A stretch of 13,581 bases of DNA from CAYGZC01 sp964354225 (GTDB lineage: Bacteria; Bacteroidota; Ignavibacteria; UBA10030; SZUA-254), in assembly GCA_964354225.1 (NCBI GenBank), contig CAYGZC010000134.1:1-13581 (forward strand), given 5' to 3'. Of the stretch, positions 13,022-13,581 are shown piece after piece. Positions within the stretch are counted from its first letter, which is position 1. Every line of letters starts with the position of its first letter. The position numbers and the translations under genes are program-made. The notes under the pieces were generated by a model, which ran no database searches, had not been told where the DNA came from, and worked only from the letters and a program-made list of their open reading frames with translations.

Positions 13022-13581
13022 CTATCGTTTACCTTCTTCAATCAACCAACGATCAAATTCATCCGTGCCTTGAAAATAGGTGTTTTCTTTATCCCCTGTC
13101 CATTGTTCCGGATTAGTTTTTATGTATTCACTGATCTTATGCAATGATCTTTCGTTACGGATGATGTGTTCATAATAATTACGTTGCCAGACAGATATAC
13201 CTGGCGTTTTTTGGATTTCATTGATGCGTTTGGTTGATTGATATTTGAAAAATGCAACGATATTTCCCAACGTTGGTTTATTGTAGGGGCGGGGAAACCC
13301 CGCCCCGCTATAATTTGGGCAATGGGACGTCGCCCCTACAATATCATCATAAATGATTATGATACCATGTACATGATTCGGCATTACAACAAATTCATCC
13401 AACATAATCATTGGATAATGATTTGGCAATTCTTCCCAACATGATTGGAGGATCTCGCCATATTGATTCAGACGCATTTCACCGCCGACGATCTGACCAA
13501 ACAGATCCTCACGATCCTTCGAACAGATCGTAATAAAATATGAGCCCTCTAACGAATAATCATATTCCTTTAATCGAAGAG
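13022..13581 (-). CDS. RAYT (REP-associated tyrosine / Y1 transposase), 5' end cut by the window
   Basis: The frame is open from the right edge (first full codon at 13579) to the TAG at 13022, 185 residues; an internal ATG at 13477 is not the real start because the conserved RLKEYDYSLEGSYFITICSK stretch lies before it. The HUH motif is PNHVHGI and the catalytic tyrosine region is NYYEHIIRNE, followed by the family end FDRWLIEEGKR. No lesion is seen, so this copy may be active. Such proteins cut single-stranded REP hairpins and are domesticated transposases in many bacteria. It carries an in-frame REP-like pair of hairpins (13283-13339). It closely resembles the broken copy at 2071-1129 and has the same orientation; together they bracket the block. 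Confidence 0.88.
   Translation of the reverse strand, partial: LRLKEYDYSLEGSYFITICSKDREDLFGQIVGGEMRLNQYGEILQSCWEELPNHYPMIMLDEFVVMPNHVHGIIIIYDDIVGATSHCPNYSGAGFPRPYNKPTLGNIVAFFKYQSTKRINEIQKTPGISVWQRNYYEHIIRNERSLHKISEYIKTNPEQWTGDKENTYFQGTDEFDRWLIEEGKR
13283..13339. repeat. In-frame REP-like double hairpin inside the RAYT gene
   Basis: The 57-bp segment begins with GTAGGGGC (13283-13290) and ends with its reverse complement (13332-13339). The left half is a perfect 9-bp hairpin, GGGGCGGGG-AAA-CCCCGCCCC (13286-13306). The right half forms a second, weaker hairpin (GGGC near 13317-13320 with GCCC near 13332-13335 and adjacent pairs). Two GTAG-marked hairpins in inverted orientation are the layout of a REP doublet. 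The length is 19 codons, read as IVGATSHCPNYSGAGFPRP, so the gene stays open. Confidence 0.75.

Overview
The window is about 13.6 kb of roughly 40% GC DNA in which every gene I can support lies on the minus strand. The gene families (Ser/Thr kinases with PD40/TolB-like propellers, a HExxH metalloprotease fused to a propeller and a beta-barrel, RAYT transposases), two promoters of the Bacteroidota type (TTG...TAnnTTT), and strong AGGAGG ribosome binding sites together suggest an uncultured bacterium of the FCB superphylum (Ignavibacteriota/Calditrichota/KSB1-like). This placement is an inference from gene content; there is no rRNA or marker gene to confirm it.

Layout, read in the direction of transcription (right to left). 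13581-13022: RAYT/Y1 transposase, 5' end cut by the window. 12973-10907: a signalling block of an RsbW-like ATPase, a STAS anti-anti-sigma protein, an ECF sigma factor and its membrane anti-sigma factor. 10783-9548: membrane-anchored coiled-coil protein built of 70-residue repeats, followed by a terminator. 9420-5457: secreted metalloprotease/propeller/beta-barrel protein, then a PrsW-family intramembrane protease. 5325-4975: a second STAS protein with its own promoter. 4945-4642: a short array of decayed starts of kinase genes with hairpin leaders. 4645-2075: an intact transmembrane Ser/Thr kinase with a PD40 propeller. 2071-901: a graveyard holding a broken RAYT gene split by a 303-bp inverted-repeat-bounded GIY-YIG element, a kinase start relic and a DDE transposase tail. 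741-1: the start of a secreted protein with an EF-hand loop, running off the left edge.

The middle genes look like an envelope-signalling locus. The RsbW-like/STAS pair is a partner switch, the ECF sigma/anti-sigma pair is a second switch, and PrsW-type proteases are known elsewhere to cut membrane anti-sigma factors. A surface protease-barrel protein and a coiled-coil periplasmic protein lie between them. That they form one pathway is inference from neighbourhood.

The flanks are rich in mobile DNA. Both RAYT genes carry a GTAG-bounded palindrome at the same place in their coding sequence, just after the HUH motif. The left RAYT gene is additionally interrupted by a small element whose perfect 17-bp inverted repeats enclose a GIY-YIG nuclease reading frame. 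Kinase gene starts recur five times, next to mobile fragments, which suggests a tandem kinase family that has been repeatedly broken.
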